A DNA stretch of 64,000 nucleotides from Acetobacteraceae bacterium (GTDB lineage Bacteria > Pseudomonadota > Alphaproteobacteria > Acetobacterales > Acetobacteraceae): contig DAIDJM010000045.1 of NCBI GenBank assembly GCA_027451405.1, positions 1-64,000 of the forward strand, in the 5' to 3' direction. Positions 19,096 to 29,093 of the stretch are shown piece after piece. Every line of letters begins with the position of its first letter. Position 1 is the first letter of the stretch. The notes under the pieces were generated by a model. It made no database searches, was not told the origin of the DNA, and saw only the letters and a list, made by a program, of their open reading frames with translations. Position numbers and translations under genes: made by a program.

Positions 19096-20125
19096 CGGAC
19101 CCTGTGTTTCCCTCGCTCTTGCGGCGCGCCAGCCGGCGCAGCACGGCCACGGTGCGGAAGAACTCGCGGACCGGCAGGGCGGGACTGCCGACGACATCGG
19201 CCCCAGCCTCGACGTCCGACATCACGCCGCACTGCGCGCCGATACGCGCACGCGCGCCAATGCTCAAGTGCCCGGTGAGGCCGGCCTGCGCCCCGATCTG
19301 CACGAAATCGCCAACCACCGTGCTGCCCGAGATGCCTGACTGCGCCACCACCACGCAGCAGCGACCGAGGCGCACATTGTGGCCGATCTGCACGAGGTTA
19401 TCGATGCGTGTGCCGGCGCCGATCACCGTGTCGGTCGCCGCTCCCCGGTCGATCGTGCTGTTGGCGCCGACTTCGACATCGTTCTCGAGGATCACGGACC
19501 CGAGTTGCGGCACGGTCAGGAAGCCGGAATCGGTGATCGCGAACCCGAATCCCTCCTGGCCGATGCGGGCGCCCGGATAGACATAGACGCGGTCGCCGAG
19601 CCGCGCGTGGGTCACGCTGGCGAGCGGCCCGATCCGGCAATCGCGCCCAAGCACGACGCCGGCGCCGATCACGGCGCCGGCGCCGATCCGGCAGCCCGGG
19701 CCGATCTCGGCGCGCGCCTCGATGACCGCGAGTGGGCCGATCTCGCAGCTGTCGTCGATGCGCGCTTCATCGGAGACCACGGCGGAGGGATGGATGCCGG
19801 GCTGGCGGGAAGGTGCCGGATGGAACAGCGCGGCGACGCGGGCCCAGCCCGCATGGGGGTCAGCGCTGACGAGCGCGACCGTTCCTTTGGGCACTCTGGG
19901 CGCCAGGCGAGCAGAGACGATCACGGCACCCGCGCGGGTCGCCTCGAGCGCCTCGGCATAGCGGGGGTTATGCAGAAAGCTGACTTCGTGGGGGCCTGCC
20001 GTCTGCAGCGGGGCGACGCCCGTGAAGAGGGTACCGATGTCGGAGGTCGCGCCGGCGTGGCGGGCGATTTCGGAAAGCGGGAACGGTCCGGCGCGCTCGA
20101 AGAAGCGCGGGTCCCCTAAAGCCAT
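19076..20125 (-). CDS. lpxD: UDP-3-O-(3-hydroxyacyl)glucosamine N-acyltransferase
   Basis: LpxD adds the second, N-linked acyl chain in lipid A synthesis. The 349-residue product has the N-terminal substrate-binding domain (ISFLHNP-like segment, here EVSFLHNPRYAEAL). A hexapeptide beta-helix follows, with the catalytic His in NLVQIGHNVRLG and the usual VYPGARIGQEGFGFA segment. ATG 20125. It lies between the ompH gene and fabZ, the canonical position. Confidence 0.95.
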   Translation of the reverse strand: MALGDPRFFERAGPFPLSEIARHAGATSDIGTLFTGVAPLQTAGPHEVSFLHNPRYAEALEATRAGAVIVSARLAPRVPKGTVALVSADPHAGWARVAALFHPAPSRQPGIHPSAVVSDEARIDDSCEIGPLAVIEARAEIGPGCRIGAGAVIGAGVVLGRDCRIGPLASVTHARLGDRVYVYPGARIGQEGFGFAITDSGFLTVPQLGSVILENDVEVGANSTIDRGAATDTVIGAGTRIDNLVQIGHNVRLGRCCVVVAQSGISGSTVVGDFVQIGAQAGLTGHLSIGARARIGAQCGVMSDVEAGADVVGSPALPVREFFRTVAVLRRLARRKSEGNTGSDGRSDG

Positions 20126-20186
20126 GGGGTGAGGGGCCTGTCGGCCCCAGCGGGATGCAAGGGCAACGCCCCTGCCCGCTGGAGGC
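20126..20186 (-). repeat. Dispersed REP-like element, copy D
   Basis: On the minus strand it starts GCCTCCAGCGGGCAGGGGC and continues with the GCTGGGGCC-GGCCCC hairpin, matching copies A-C. It fills most of the gap between ompH and lpxD and abuts the lpxD start, so it lies within a transcribed operon. Confidence 0.7.
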
Positions 20187-20198
20187 AATACACCGGCG

Positions 20199-21029
20199 CT
20201 ACTTCGTGGCCGCCGCCTGCGACACCGGCACCTGGCCCCAATCCTTGGGCAGCGTCGCCGGATCGACATCCGCGGGCGGGATCATCACGGTCGGCAGCAC
20301 GCGGTTGAGCTGCTTGGCGACGTCGTCGGTGATGTCGAACTCCTGGACGTTCAGCGCGACCTGGCTCCGGTGCAGCACGAGGTTCATCCCGTGCGCCTCG
20401 GCGACCTGACGGATGATGTTGATCAGCGTGCGCTCGATCTGGCCGGCCGAGACCTGGGCGGCTTCCTGAATGATCCGCTCCTTGTCCTGGAGCTGCCGCC
20501 GTTCGGTGTTCACCCGGTCGCGCAGGACGCGCTCACGCGCCTGAGCCTGGGCCTGGCTCATATGGGGCAGTTCGGACTGGAATTGCTGCCCGAGCTGGCG
20601 CCAGTTGGCCTGCACGCGCTCGACCTCGGCCCGGAGCCGTTCCTTGCGCTCGCCGATCACGCGCGCCACGGCCTGCGCGGCCGAGGATTGGCGCTCCACG
20701 TCGGGAACGCTCAGCACGCCGATCACGGCGGCGGGCGGCGGCTTCGCCTTGGGGATCTCCGGCAGCGGCGGGGCCGGCGGCTGCGGCAGATTGGCGGCCA
20801 CCTGAGGCGGCGGGGGGCCGGCGTCCGCGGTGTCGTCGGCGGTCGGCGGAGGCGGCAGGGGAGCCGGCGCCGGCACCCGGGTGCGGCGCGAATAGGTCGA
20901 AGAGCGGGCGGCGGCGGGCGGCTGCTGGGTCGGCACGAACCAGCCGGGATTGGCCTGGGCGAGCGCCGGCGTGCCCGGCAATGCCAGGAGCGCCGCGAGG
21001 ATGGCCGTGTTGAGTGGGATGGGTTTCAC
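20199..21029 (-). CDS. OmpH/Skp-family periplasmic chaperone with proline-rich insert
   Basis: Skp-like proteins hold outer-membrane proteins in the periplasm. The 276-residue product has a signal peptide (PLNTAILAALLALPGTPALA). A proline-rich segment of about 80 residues follows, and then a helical OmpH domain with long Arg/Glu/Gln coiled-coil arms. Skp is usually near 160-200 residues, so the Pro-rich linker makes this one long. GTG 21029 overlaps the bamA stop by four bases. Place and fold agree with OmpH; client specificity is unknown. Confidence 0.85.
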   Translation of the reverse strand: MKPIPLNTAILAALLALPGTPALAQANPGWFVPTQQPPAAARSSTYSRRTRVPAPAPLPPPPTADDTADAGPPPPQVAANLPQPPAPPLPEIPKAKPPPAAVIGVLSVPDVERQSSAAQAVARVIGERKERLRAEVERVQANWRQLGQQFQSELPHMSQAQAQARERVLRDRVNTERRQLQDKERIIQEAAQVSAGQIERTLINIIRQVAEAHGMNLVLHRSQVALNVQEFDITDDVAKQLNRVLPTVMIPPADVDPATLPKDWGQVPVSQAAATK

Positions 21030-23605
21030 TGGAACCTCGTACCGAAACCAAAACGAATGATCTGCGTCTGATCGTAAGGCTGCTTCACCACCGGAATGCC
21101 GAGGTCGATATTGATCAGACCGAAGGGCGATTTCCACGAAATGCCGAAGCCGGCGCCGACCCGGGGGCTGCCATCGTCATAGTAGCACTGTGTGATCCGC
21201 GTGCCATGGACATCGACGATAGGCGCGGCCGGGTTGTTGCCGCGGTGCAGGGTCGCAAGGCAGCTCACGGCCGCGTTGGGCGGCGCGTTCAGGCCGGAAA
21301 GGCCGCCGACATCGACGAAGGCGCGGCCCGAAATCCCCAGATCCTGACTGACCGGCAGCGGAAAATGCAGCTCCGTCGATTGGGTCCAGATCAGGTTGCC
21401 GCCGAGGCTGTCGCTGCCGCGGAAGAAGCCGGGCCTCGAGCACGCTCTCCCGCCGGGCGTCGTCACGAAATATTGCGGGCCGAGACACTCAGTGTAGGCG
21501 ACCGAGTGGGGGCCCACGCCCTGGTCGAGGAAGCCGCGGAGATTGTCGCCGCCGAGGAAGAAGCGGTCGATGATCAGCTCCTTGCTCTGCAAATTCCACA
21601 GATAGCCGGCGCCGGCCGAAATCGCGATGTTCCAGTCGGGATCCTGCGTGAAATATTCGAGGGGAATGAAGTAGCTGCCGTCCACCTTGCTGCGGATGTA
21701 ATGCTCGTCGCCGCCGACACCCGCGAAGTCATTGCCGACACGCAACACGAAGCCGCTGTGCGAATCGATGCGGCTGTCGCGCCAGTCGAACGTCATGGTC
21801 TGGCCGATCGAGGAAAGCAGAGACGTTCCCGCCTCGTCCTGCACCCACACGCTGGCGTATTGCTGGATGTTGTTCACGCTCCGATCGATGATCGAGTAGG
21901 TCCAGGCCTGGCTCACATGATCGTTGTAGGAGTAGCCGAGGCGGGCGGTGAACCCGTACCGGGTCTCCTGGTAATCGGTGATCGCGAGATTGTTGTTGTT
22001 CAAATAGAACAGGTCGCCGCCCGCGACGAGATTGCGGTCGAGGAAATAAGGGTCCGTCACCGACAGATCGACCTGGCTCTCGAGTGCTGCGATGGTGCCG
22101 GAGAGCCCGGCCTCGATGCCCGTGCCGATCAGGTTGCGCTGCTTGATGCCGGCCTGCCCGAGAATGCCGGCGTCGGTGGAATAGCCGCCGCCCAGCGAAA
22201 GCTCGCCGGTGGCCTTCTCGGTGATCTCGGTATTGACGATGGCCTTGTCGGGCGCGGAACCCGGTTGCGGCGTGATGTTCACATCCTGGAAGAAGCCGAG
22301 ATCGGTGAGGCGCACCTTGCTCTGACGCACCAGCGTCGGATCGAGCGGATCGCCTTCCGCGAAGCGGAACTCACGGCGAATGACATTGTCCCGGGTGATG
22401 GTGTTGCCGGTGATGTCGATGCGCTCGACATAAACGCGCGGGCCCTGGACGATGTCGAACACGAGATCGACCGTGTGGTGCGCGCGGTCGCGTGCGATGC
22501 GCGGATTGACGCGCGGAAACAGCACGCCGTTCTGGCGCATCTTCGTCTCGATCGCGTCGACGGAACGCTCGACCAGATCGCCGTTATAGAGTTCGCCGGG
22601 CGCCACCAGCACCAGGCCTTTGTATGGCGCGGCGTCCAGCTTCGGATACTCGCTGCGCACCTCCACCTTGCCCACATGATAGGGCCGGCCCTCGCTGACC
22701 TGATAGGTGACGAAGAACGTCTTGCGGTCCGGCGACAGCTCGGCATGCGCGTTGGTTACCTCGAAATCCGCATAGCCATGCGCGAGGTAGAAGCGCCGCA
22801 ACAATTCCTTGTCGTAATCGACCCGCTGCGGGTTGAACTGGTCGGCATTGGAGAGGAACCGCCACCAGCGGCTTTCCCGGCTGTCGATCACCGAGCGCAG
22901 CTTTCCTTCCGAGAAAGCGTGGTTGCCGACGAAAACGATACGGCTGATCTCGGTCTGCGGACCTTCGACGATGCGGAAGATCACGTTCACCCGGTTCTGC
23001 GGCAGGCGGACGATGTAGGGCTCGACCGTCGCGGCGAAGCGGCCCTTGCTGGCGTAGAGATCGAGCAGATGCTGCCGATCCTGCTCGGCGATCCGGGTCG
23101 AATAGACGGCGCGGGGACGCAGCGTCAGTTCCTTGCGCAGATCGGCGGCCTTGATATTGTGGTTGCCTTCGAAATTGATCGAGGCCACCAGCGGGTTCTC
23201 GAGCACATGCACGACCAGCGTGTTGCCCTCGCGCCGCAGATTCACGTCGGCGAACAGGCCCGTCGAATAGAGCGTGCGCAGCGATCGATCCACCCGGTCG
23301 CTCGAGAACGAATCGCCAGGCTGCACGAGCATGTAGGAGAGGATGGTGCCTTCCTCGATGCGCTCGTTGCCGACCACCTTGATGGCCTCGATCGTGTCGC
23401 CCTGCGCCTTGGGTGCCGCTGCCGGGCCGCGGGCACGGCGTCCATGCCGGTGCGCGACAGGCGGAGGCGGCGGGGCGGGAGGCGCCGCCTCGTCGGCGCC
23501 GGGCGGGGCGGGCGGCTGATCCGGGACGGTCTGCGCCTGGCTCGGGAGATCGACGACGGAGAGCAGCGAGATAGTGGCGAGCAGCGCGAACCGATGACGA
23601 AGCAA
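21026..23605 (-). CDS. bamA: Outer membrane protein assembly factor BamA
   Basis: BamA inserts beta-barrel proteins into the outer membrane. The 859-residue product has a signal peptide ([19 protein letters not shown]), a short Pro-rich stretch and POTRA repeats (first: [19 protein letters not shown]). A 16-strand barrel follows, with NLRGFLDQG in place of the usual VRGF loop and a terminal GFGTRFQ. The start is TTG at 23605; no ATG precedes the signal peptide. It lies between rseP and ompH as expected. A similar-length antisense frame here is a shadow. Confidence 0.95.
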   Translation of the reverse strand: MLRHRFALLATISLLSVVDLPSQAQTVPDQPPAPPGADEAAPPAPPPPPVAHRHGRRARGPAAAPKAQGDTIEAIKVVGNERIEEGTILSYMLVQPGDSFSSDRVDRSLRTLYSTGLFADVNLRREGNTLVVHVLENPLVASINFEGNHNIKAADLRKELTLRPRAVYSTRIAEQDRQHLLDLYASKGRFAATVEPYIVRLPQNRVNVIFRIVEGPQTEISRIVFVGNHAFSEGKLRSVIDSRESRWWRFLSNADQFNPQRVDYDKELLRRFYLAHGYADFEVTNAHAELSPDRKTFFVTYQVSEGRPYHVGKVEVRSEYPKLDAAPYKGLVLVAPGELYNGDLVERSVDAIETKMRQNGVLFPRVNPRIARDRAHHTVDLVFDIVQGPRVYVERIDITGNTITRDNVIRREFRFAEGDPLDPTLVRQSKVRLTDLGFFQDVNITPQPGSAPDKAIVNTEITEKATGELSLGGGYSTDAGILGQAGIKQRNLIGTGIEAGLSGTIAALESQVDLSVTDPYFLDRNLVAGGDLFYLNNNNLAITDYQETRYGFTARLGYSYNDHVSQAWTYSIIDRSVNNIQQYASVWVQDEAGTSLLSSIGQTMTFDWRDSRIDSHSGFVLRVGNDFAGVGGDEHYIRSKVDGSYFIPLEYFTQDPDWNIAISAGAGYLWNLQSKELIIDRFFLGGDNLRGFLDQGVGPHSVAYTECLGPQYFVTTPGGRACSRPGFFRGSDSLGGNLIWTQSTELHFPLPVSQDLGISGRAFVDVGGLSGLNAPPNAAVSCLATLHRGNNPAAPIVDVHGTRITQCYYDDGSPRVGAGFGISWKSPFGLINIDLGIPVVKQPYDQTQIIRFGFGTRFQ

Positions 23606-23885
23606 GGAACCCCCCGGCGGACACGCGCGCTCCGGGCAGGAGCGTAGGGATCGCGTGCCCGGCGGGCTAAACGAGATTCCCCGTGCTGTCCAGAACGCCG
23701 TGCGCCGCTGTCAAACTTCGAAAAACGGAAGTTCGGTTCCCGTGGCCAGCGTCTCTCCCCTGCACCGGACCAGGCCCGGCGGACCTCCCGTTACCGAAGC
23801 GGCTCAAACCGCATCGATAACAGTTGGCAACGAAACCGTCGGACCTCCAGACCAATGGGGGCTGCGGAAGGTGAAGCTCCTCGCC
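23606..23885. other. 280-bp gap between rseP and bamA
   Basis: No gene or RNA is seen. On the minus strand a TTGACA (around 23711-23716) could be a -35 box for bamA, but no good -10 follows, so a separate bamA promoter is only a possibility. The gap is larger than others in this operon. Confidence 0.35.
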
Positions 23886-24977
23886 TCAACCCACCAGCCG
23901 CGACACCCAGCGCAAGGCGCCTGTGTGCACAAGATCATTGAAGGAAACGAACACGAACACGCTGGCGATGATCGCGAAGCCCAGCCGATAGCCATACTCC
24001 TGCGCCCGTGCCGGCACCGGCCGGCCACGCAGCGCCTCGGCGGCGTAGAACATCAGGTGGCCACCATCGAGAATCGGGATCGGCAACAGGTTGACCAGCC
24101 CGAGATTGACCGACAGCAGCGCGATGAAGGTGACGAGGCTGAGCGCGCCGAGCGCCGCCACCTTTCCCGAAAGCTGGGCGATCATGATCGGGCCGCCGAG
24201 ATCGGCGACGCCATGACCGGTGGTCAGAATGTGCCATAGGCCCTTGAAAGTGGCGGCGAATACGAACCAGGTCTGGCCTCCGCCGGCGGCGACCGCGCCG
24301 ACCGGCGACAGATGAATCCGTTCGGTCCGGCCCGACGTGACCCCGAGTCGGCCGGCGCCATCCTCGTCGGCGACATGGACGCGGAGCGTGAGATCGGCGG
24401 CGCCACGGCGCACCGCGAGCGCGAGGTCGCGCCCTGGCGCGACGGCGATCCGGTCCCGCAGGGCCTCGAACGTTGTAACCGGCGAGCCATCCACCGCGAC
24501 GATGTCGTCGCCCGGTTTGAGATCGGCCGCGGCAGCCGCACTGCCGGGCACGACCTGGCCCACCACCGGAAGCGGCACCTCGCGCCCCACCGCCGCGTAG
24601 AGCGTCGTGAACAAGACGAAGGCGAGCAGGAAATTCGCGATCGGACCGGCTGCGGCGATCAACATCCGCGACCAGACCGATTTGCGGAAATAGGCTTCGT
24701 CGTCGCGGAACGATGCTGCGTCGGATGCCGCCTCGTCACGCGTGTCGAGGCTCATGCCGTGCATCTTCACATAGCCGCCGAGCGGCAGGATGCCGATCTT
24801 CCAGACCGTGCCGCTGCGGGCCGTCCAGGACAGGAGCGGGCGGCCGAAGCCGATCGAGAAGGCTTCCACGTAAACGCCGCAGGCGCGGGCGGCGATGTAG
24901 TGACCGAGCTCATGCACGAAGACCAGGACGCCGAGCACCAGCGCGAAGGAAGCGAGCGTCTGCAGAAGGTGCGCCAT
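23886..24977 (-). CDS. rseP: RIP metalloprotease RseP (site-2 protease family)
   Basis: RseP cuts membrane-bound anti-sigma factors and signal-peptide remnants inside the membrane. The 363-residue product has the zinc motif HELGH (22-26) in the first helix. One PDZ domain follows (VVGQVVPGSAAAAADLKPGDD) and then the second motif LPIPILDGGHL. It has about four membrane segments. ATG 24977. The family usually has one or two PDZ domains; one is seen here. Confidence 0.94.
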   Translation of the reverse strand: MAHLLQTLASFALVLGVLVFVHELGHYIAARACGVYVEAFSIGFGRPLLSWTARSGTVWKIGILPLGGYVKMHGMSLDTRDEAASDAASFRDDEAYFRKSVWSRMLIAAAGPIANFLLAFVLFTTLYAAVGREVPLPVVGQVVPGSAAAAADLKPGDDIVAVDGSPVTTFEALRDRIAVAPGRDLALAVRRGAADLTLRVHVADEDGAGRLGVTSGRTERIHLSPVGAVAAGGGQTWFVFAATFKGLWHILTTGHGVADLGGPIMIAQLSGKVAALGALSLVTFIALLSVNLGLVNLLPIPILDGGHLMFYAAEALRGRPVPARAQEYGYRLGFAIIASVFVFVSFNDLVHTGALRWVSRLVG

Positions 24978-24987
24978 CCCAATCCTC

Positions 24988-26157
24988 TCAGGCGGCGCGG
25001 GCCGCTGCGAACCTGCCGGCGCAATCCCGCGCTTCGGCATCGAGCGCCAGAACCTCGTCCAGCGTAGACGCGGCACGGGGGCCGAGACGCTCGAGCACCG
25101 ATTCGACGACGGCGGCGATATCGAGGAAACCGATGCGCCGGTGCAGGAAAGCGTCCACCGCGATTTCATTCGCGGCATTCAGCATGGTGGGGGCCCCTCC
25201 CCCGGCCCGCAAGGCCTCGCGGGCGAGCCGGAGCGCCGGGAAGCGAATTTCGTCCGGCGGCAGGAATTCGAGTTTTGCGGCGGCCGCGAGATCGAGACGC
25301 GGCGAATTCGTCGCCAGACGCTCGGGCCAGGCAAGCGCGTGCGCGATCGGGATGCGCATATCGGGGGCTCCCATCTGCGCCAGAACGCTGCCGTCCGTGA
25401 AATAGACGAGCCCGTGCACGACCGATTGGGGATGCACCATGACCTCGATCTCGTCCGGCGCCAGCGAGAACAGCCGGGCGGCCTCGATGACTTCGAGCCC
25501 CTTATTAAACAGGGTTGCTGAATCGATCGTTATCTTGGCGCCCATCGTCCAGGTCGGGTGACGCAGCGCGGCCTCCGGCGTCGCGGCCGCCATTTCCTCG
25601 CGGGTCGCGGTGCGGAAAGGGCCGCCCGAGGCGGTCAGCACGATTTTCTCGAGCGCACCGCGCGGGCTGCCGGCGAGCGACTGGAAGATCGCGTTGTGCT
25701 CGGAATCGACCGGCAGCAGCGTCGCGCCCGCGTCGGCAACCGCGCGCAGCATCACCTCGCCGGCCGAGACGAGCGCCTCCTTGTTGGCCAGCGCCACGGT
25801 CCGTCCGGCCTCGGCCGCGGCGAGCGTGGGCGCCAGGCCGGCGACACCGGTGATCGCCGCCATGGTCCAGTCGGCGCCCAGCCGAGCCGCGTCGAGAACC
25901 GCCTGACGGCCGCAAGCAACCGCGATGCCGGTGCCGGCGAGGGCTTCGCTGAGCTCCCCATACATGGCGGGGTCGGCGCAGACCGCATGGACGGCGCCCA
26001 GGGCACGGGCTTGCTCCGCAAGGAGGGCGGCATTGCGGTTGCCGATCAGGGCGAGCACCCGAAAGCGCTCCGGATTGGCGAGCAGCAGATCGACCGTGCT
26101 TCGGCCGATGCTGCCGGTGCTGCCGAGAACCGTGACGGTGATCGGTGTTACGCCCAC
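24988..26157 (-). CDS. dxr: 1-deoxy-D-xylulose 5-phosphate reductoisomerase
   Basis: Dxr makes methylerythritol phosphate in non-mevalonate isoprenoid synthesis. The 389-residue product has the NADPH loop VLGSTGSIGRSTVDLL, ALANKEALVSAGE, the metal-site VDSEHNAIFQSLAG, and the flexible loop HPTWTMGAKITIDSATLFNKG. The GTG start at 26157 overlaps the cdsA stop by ten bases. The gene would supply isoprenoid precursors, including those for undecaprenyl phosphate made by the neighbouring uppS. Confidence 0.96.
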   Translation of the reverse strand: MGVTPITVTVLGSTGSIGRSTVDLLLANPERFRVLALIGNRNAALLAEQARALGAVHAVCADPAMYGELSEALAGTGIAVACGRQAVLDAARLGADWTMAAITGVAGLAPTLAAAEAGRTVALANKEALVSAGEVMLRAVADAGATLLPVDSEHNAIFQSLAGSPRGALEKIVLTASGGPFRTATREEMAAATPEAALRHPTWTMGAKITIDSATLFNKGLEVIEAARLFSLAPDEIEVMVHPQSVVHGLVYFTDGSVLAQMGAPDMRIPIAHALAWPERLATNSPRLDLAAAAKLEFLPPDEIRFPALRLAREALRAGGGAPTMLNAANEIAVDAFLHRRIGFLDIAAVVESVLERLGPRAASTLDEVLALDAEARDCAGRFAAARAA

Positions 26158-26810
26158 AGATATCCCCCCTGCCCTGCCAGCAGCCGGATCACGAGGCCCG
26201 CCGGGGCGGCGGCAAGCAGCCCGTCCACGCGGTCGAGCAAGCCGCCATGGCCGGGAATGAGCCCACCGGAATCCTTGGCTCCGGACCAGCGTTTGAGTCC
26301 GCTTTCGAGCAAATCACCGGCCTGCGCAACCAGCGCCAGCGCAGCCCCGATCAGCCCGGCGTGGAAGGGGCGAGGGTTGCCGAAGCCGGCGGCCACCGCG
26401 AGTCCGGCGAGGATGGAGAAGGCGAGCCCGCCGGCGGCGCCGGACCAGGTCTTGCCTGGTGAAATGGCCGGCGCCAGACGGGGACCGCCGAGCTGACGTC
26501 CAGTGAGGTAAGCGCCGATATCCCCGGCCCAGACCACGAGCATCAGGAACAGAACATCCCCGAAGCCGGTCGGGGCCAAGCGGAGCAGCGCAAGCGAGAC
26601 GCAGGCGAGCAGCACATAGCCGACACCGGTGGCAGCACTCGTCGCGCCGTGGCTGAGGCGGATCCACTCATAGGCGACGATGCCGCCCAGGAACGCCAGC
26701 ACGACAAGCCAGACGGCCCCGCCGGCCCAGATCGCCGCGAGGCCGAGCGGGGTCATGATGGCGGCGGAGGCGATCCGGAGACGGAGGTCGGACCAGGGGG
26801 CCGGGGTCAC
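26148..26810 (-). CDS. cdsA: Phosphatidate cytidylyltransferase
   Basis: CdsA makes CDP-diacylglycerol for phospholipid synthesis. The 220-residue membrane protein has several hydrophobic helices. The signature is in the C-terminal part: QAGDLLESGLKRWSGAKDSG followed by LIPGHGGLLDRVDGL. It is shorter than the E. coli enzyme (about 285) but in the range seen in alphaproteobacteria. GTG start at 26810. Confidence 0.93.
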   Translation of the reverse strand: MTPAPWSDLRLRIASAAIMTPLGLAAIWAGGAVWLVVLAFLGGIVAYEWIRLSHGATSAATGVGYVLLACVSLALLRLAPTGFGDVLFLMLVVWAGDIGAYLTGRQLGGPRLAPAISPGKTWSGAAGGLAFSILAGLAVAAGFGNPRPFHAGLIGAALALVAQAGDLLESGLKRWSGAKDSGGLIPGHGGLLDRVDGLLAAAPAGLVIRLLAGQGGYLWA

Positions 26811-26834
26811 GACGCTGCCTCCGCTCCAGGCGCG

Positions 26835-27599
26835 TCAGTCGGACCGCGCGCCGTAGCGGCGATCGCGCCTCGCAAACTCGGCCAGCGCTTCCTCGAAATG
26901 TTTTGCATTGAAATCCGGCCACAGGATCTCGGGGAAGACGAACTCGGCATAGGCCGATTGCCACAACAAAAAGTTTGAAACACGGTACTCGCCGCTGGTG
27001 CGGATGATCAGGTCGGGGTCGGGCACATCCGCGGTGAACAGGAAACGCCCGAAGCTGGTCTCGTCTATCGTTGCCGGGTCGATCCGGCCGGCTGCGGCGG
27101 CCTCGGCGATCGCGCGCGCCGCGGCGGCGATTTCCGAGCGTCCGCCGTAGGAGAGCGCCACGATCAGCTGCAGCCGATCATTGCCCCGCGTCAGCGCTTC
27201 GGCTTCGCTGAGCTCGCGGGTGATTTCCGGACCGAACCGGCTGCGGTCGCCGATGATGCGGAGCCGCACCCGCTCGCGATGCAGTTCGGCGACCTCCGTG
27301 CGCAAATACTGCCGCAGCAGGCCGGTCAGATCGGCCACCTCGCCCTCCGGGCGGCGCCAGTTCTCGCTCGAGAACGCGAACAGCGTCAGCCAGGCAACCC
27401 CGTGATCGATCGCAGCGGCGATGGTCCGGCGCACCGCCTTGGCCCCGGCCCGGTGTCCCGCCACCCTCGGCAGATGGCGCCGCGCCGCCCAGCGGCCATT
27501 GCCATCCATGATGATGGCGACGTGGCGCGGCACCGCACCGGCCGCCGGCGAGGCATTCGGGGCTTCGGCGAGGACCGGTTCGGGCGCGAGGCGGCTCAT
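26835..27599 (-). CDS. uppS: Isoprenyl (undecaprenyl diphosphate) transferase
   Basis: UppS extends farnesyl diphosphate to C55 undecaprenyl diphosphate, the carrier for peptidoglycan and O-antigen. The 254-residue cis-prenyltransferase has the catalytic Asp32 in IIMDGNGRWA, FAFSSENWRRP and the C-terminal DLIIRTSGEYRVSNFLLWQ. The start ATG overlaps the frr stop (TGATG). Confidence 0.95.
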   Translation of the reverse strand: MSRLAPEPVLAEAPNASPAAGAVPRHVAIIMDGNGRWAARRHLPRVAGHRAGAKAVRRTIAAAIDHGVAWLTLFAFSSENWRRPEGEVADLTGLLRQYLRTEVAELHRERVRLRIIGDRSRFGPEITRELSEAEALTRGNDRLQLIVALSYGGRSEIAAAARAIAEAAAAGRIDPATIDETSFGRFLFTADVPDPDLIIRTSGEYRVSNFLLWQSAYAEFVFPEILWPDFNAKHFEEALAEFARRDRRYGARSD

Positions 27600-28165
27600 C
27601 AGACCTGGCGAATCTCGCGGTCCTTTTCGGCAAAGCCATCGTCGATGCGCTTGATGAAGCCGTCGGTGAGTTTCTGCACTTCCTCGGTCCAGCGCGCGCT
27701 CTCATCCTCGCCGATCTCGTGCTTCTTCTCGAGCGCCTTGATCCGGTCGTTGCCGTCACGGCGCACGCCGCGAACCGCGACCCGCGCCTGTTCGGCGTAA
27801 CGGCCGGCGGCCTTGGCCAGTTCGGCGCGCCGCTCGGCGGTGAGCACCGGGATAGGCACGCGCACGAGCTGCCCGTCCGCCGCCGGGTTGAGTCCGAGCC
27901 CGGAATCGCGGATCGCACGCTCGACCGCGCCCACCAGCGACCGGTCCCAGACCTGGACCGTGATCATGCGCGGCTCAGGCACGCCGATCGTGCCGACTTG
28001 GGTGATCGGCACCTCGCCGCCATAGGCTTCGACGCGTACCGGCTCGAGCAGGGCCGGGCTCGCGCGGCCGGTGCGCAGACCGGCGAAATCGCGGCGGAGT
28101 GTCTCGAGTGCGCCGTCCATGCGACGCGTGAGGTCATCGATAAGGGATTTCAGGTCGGCGGCCAC
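27599..28165 (-). CDS. frr: Ribosome recycling factor
   Basis: RRF splits post-termination ribosomes with EF-G. From GTG 28165 the product is 188 residues, close to the usual 185. A GGAGG lies eight bases upstream, which fixes this start against the longer frame. It has [21 protein letters not shown]-type N-terminal helix content and the ITVQVWDRS and [12 protein letters not shown] segments of the family. Confidence 0.95.
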   Translation of the reverse strand: MAADLKSLIDDLTRRMDGALETLRRDFAGLRTGRASPALLEPVRVEAYGGEVPITQVGTIGVPEPRMITVQVWDRSLVGAVERAIRDSGLGLNPAADGQLVRVPIPVLTAERRAELAKAAGRYAEQARVAVRGVRRDGNDRIKALEKKHEIGEDESARWTEEVQKLTDGFIKRIDDGFAEKDREIRQV

Positions 28166-28241
28166 GCCGGATCCTCCAAGGTCTTCAGCGCGGCCCCTTT
28201 TCGCTGCGGCTGCCCGGCGTTGCAACCGGGGCGGCGCCGTT

Positions 28242-28967
28242 TCAGGGCGGATCGGCGATGCGGGTGAAGCGTCCCTCCCCACGCATCACGGCAGCGAAGG
28301 CACCGGAAGCGTGGATATTGAAAACCAGGATGGGCAAGCCGTTCTCGCGGGCAAGCGAAATGGCGGCCGCGTCCATCACGGCGAGATCGCGCGACAGCAC
28401 CTCGAGATAGGTCAGTTCGTCATAGCGCTGCGCCGCGGGATCGCGGCGCGGGTCGGCGGAATAGACGCCGTCGACCTGCGTACCCTTGAGCAGCGCGTCG
28501 CACTTCATCTCGGCGGCGCGGAGCGCGGCGGCGGTATCGGTCGTGAAGAACGGGTTGCCCGTGCCGGCGGCGAAGATCACGACCCGGCCCTTCTCCATGT
28601 GACGCTGCGCGCGGCGCCGGATATAGGGCTCGCAGACGCTCGCCATCGGGATCGCCGAGAGCACGCGCGTCGGCACCTGGCGCTTCTCGAGGGCCGACTG
28701 CATGGCGAGCGCGTTCATCACGGTCGCGATCATACCCATGTAGTCGGCTTGCGCGCGGTCCATGCCGCTCGCAGCCCCGGCCACGCCCCGGAAGATGTTC
28801 CCGCCGCCGATCACGAGACAAACCTCGACGCCGAGGGCCACCACATCGGCCACGTCGGCGGCGATGGTGGCGAGCATGTCGCTGTCGAGCCCGTAGTCCC
28901 GCCGCCCCATCAATGCCTCGCCCGAGACTTTCAACAGCACGCGCTTGTAGGCGGGCTCAGGCGGCAT
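28242..28967 (-). CDS. pyrH: Uridylate kinase
   Basis: PyrH phosphorylates UMP to UDP. The 241-residue product starts [20 protein letters not shown] and has the IGGGNIFRG loop, [20 protein letters not shown] and a C-terminal [13 protein letters not shown] segment, all family hallmarks. ATG 28967. It lies between tsf and frr, the standard order. Confidence 0.96.
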   Translation of the reverse strand: MPPEPAYKRVLLKVSGEALMGRRDYGLDSDMLATIAADVADVVALGVEVCLVIGGGNIFRGVAGAASGMDRAQADYMGMIATVMNALAMQSALEKRQVPTRVLSAIPMASVCEPYIRRRAQRHMEKGRVVIFAAGTGNPFFTTDTAAALRAAEMKCDALLKGTQVDGVYSADPRRDPAAQRYDELTYLEVLSRDLAVMDAAAISLARENGLPILVFNIHASGAFAAVMRGEGRFTRIADPP

Positions 28968-29061
28968 GAGGGCTCCGAGACGGGGGTGGCCAGAGGGTAT
29001 GTGGCGGCCGCGCGGGAGACAAGCGGGGCTTCCGCCAACAGGGTTAGGCGGAGGGCAAGGG

Positions 29062-29082
29062 CGCGGGGGCAAGGCCCCCGCG
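29062..29082. terminator. GC hairpin between tsf and pyrH
   Basis: CGCGGGGGC (29062-29070) pairs with GCCCCCGCG (29074-29082), with a three-base loop. No T-tract follows. It lies in the 126-bp tsf-pyrH gap and could attenuate or stabilise the transcript. A preceding stretch rich in AGGGC resembles degraded REP-like sequence. Confidence 0.4.
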
Positions 29083-29093
29083 TACAGGAAGCT

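Noticed and set aside
21014-23647. 877-codon open frame on the plus strand
   Set aside because: It is fully antisense to bamA, low in conserved motifs, and rich in Arg/Asp/Gln as expected of the shadow of a GC-rich gene.
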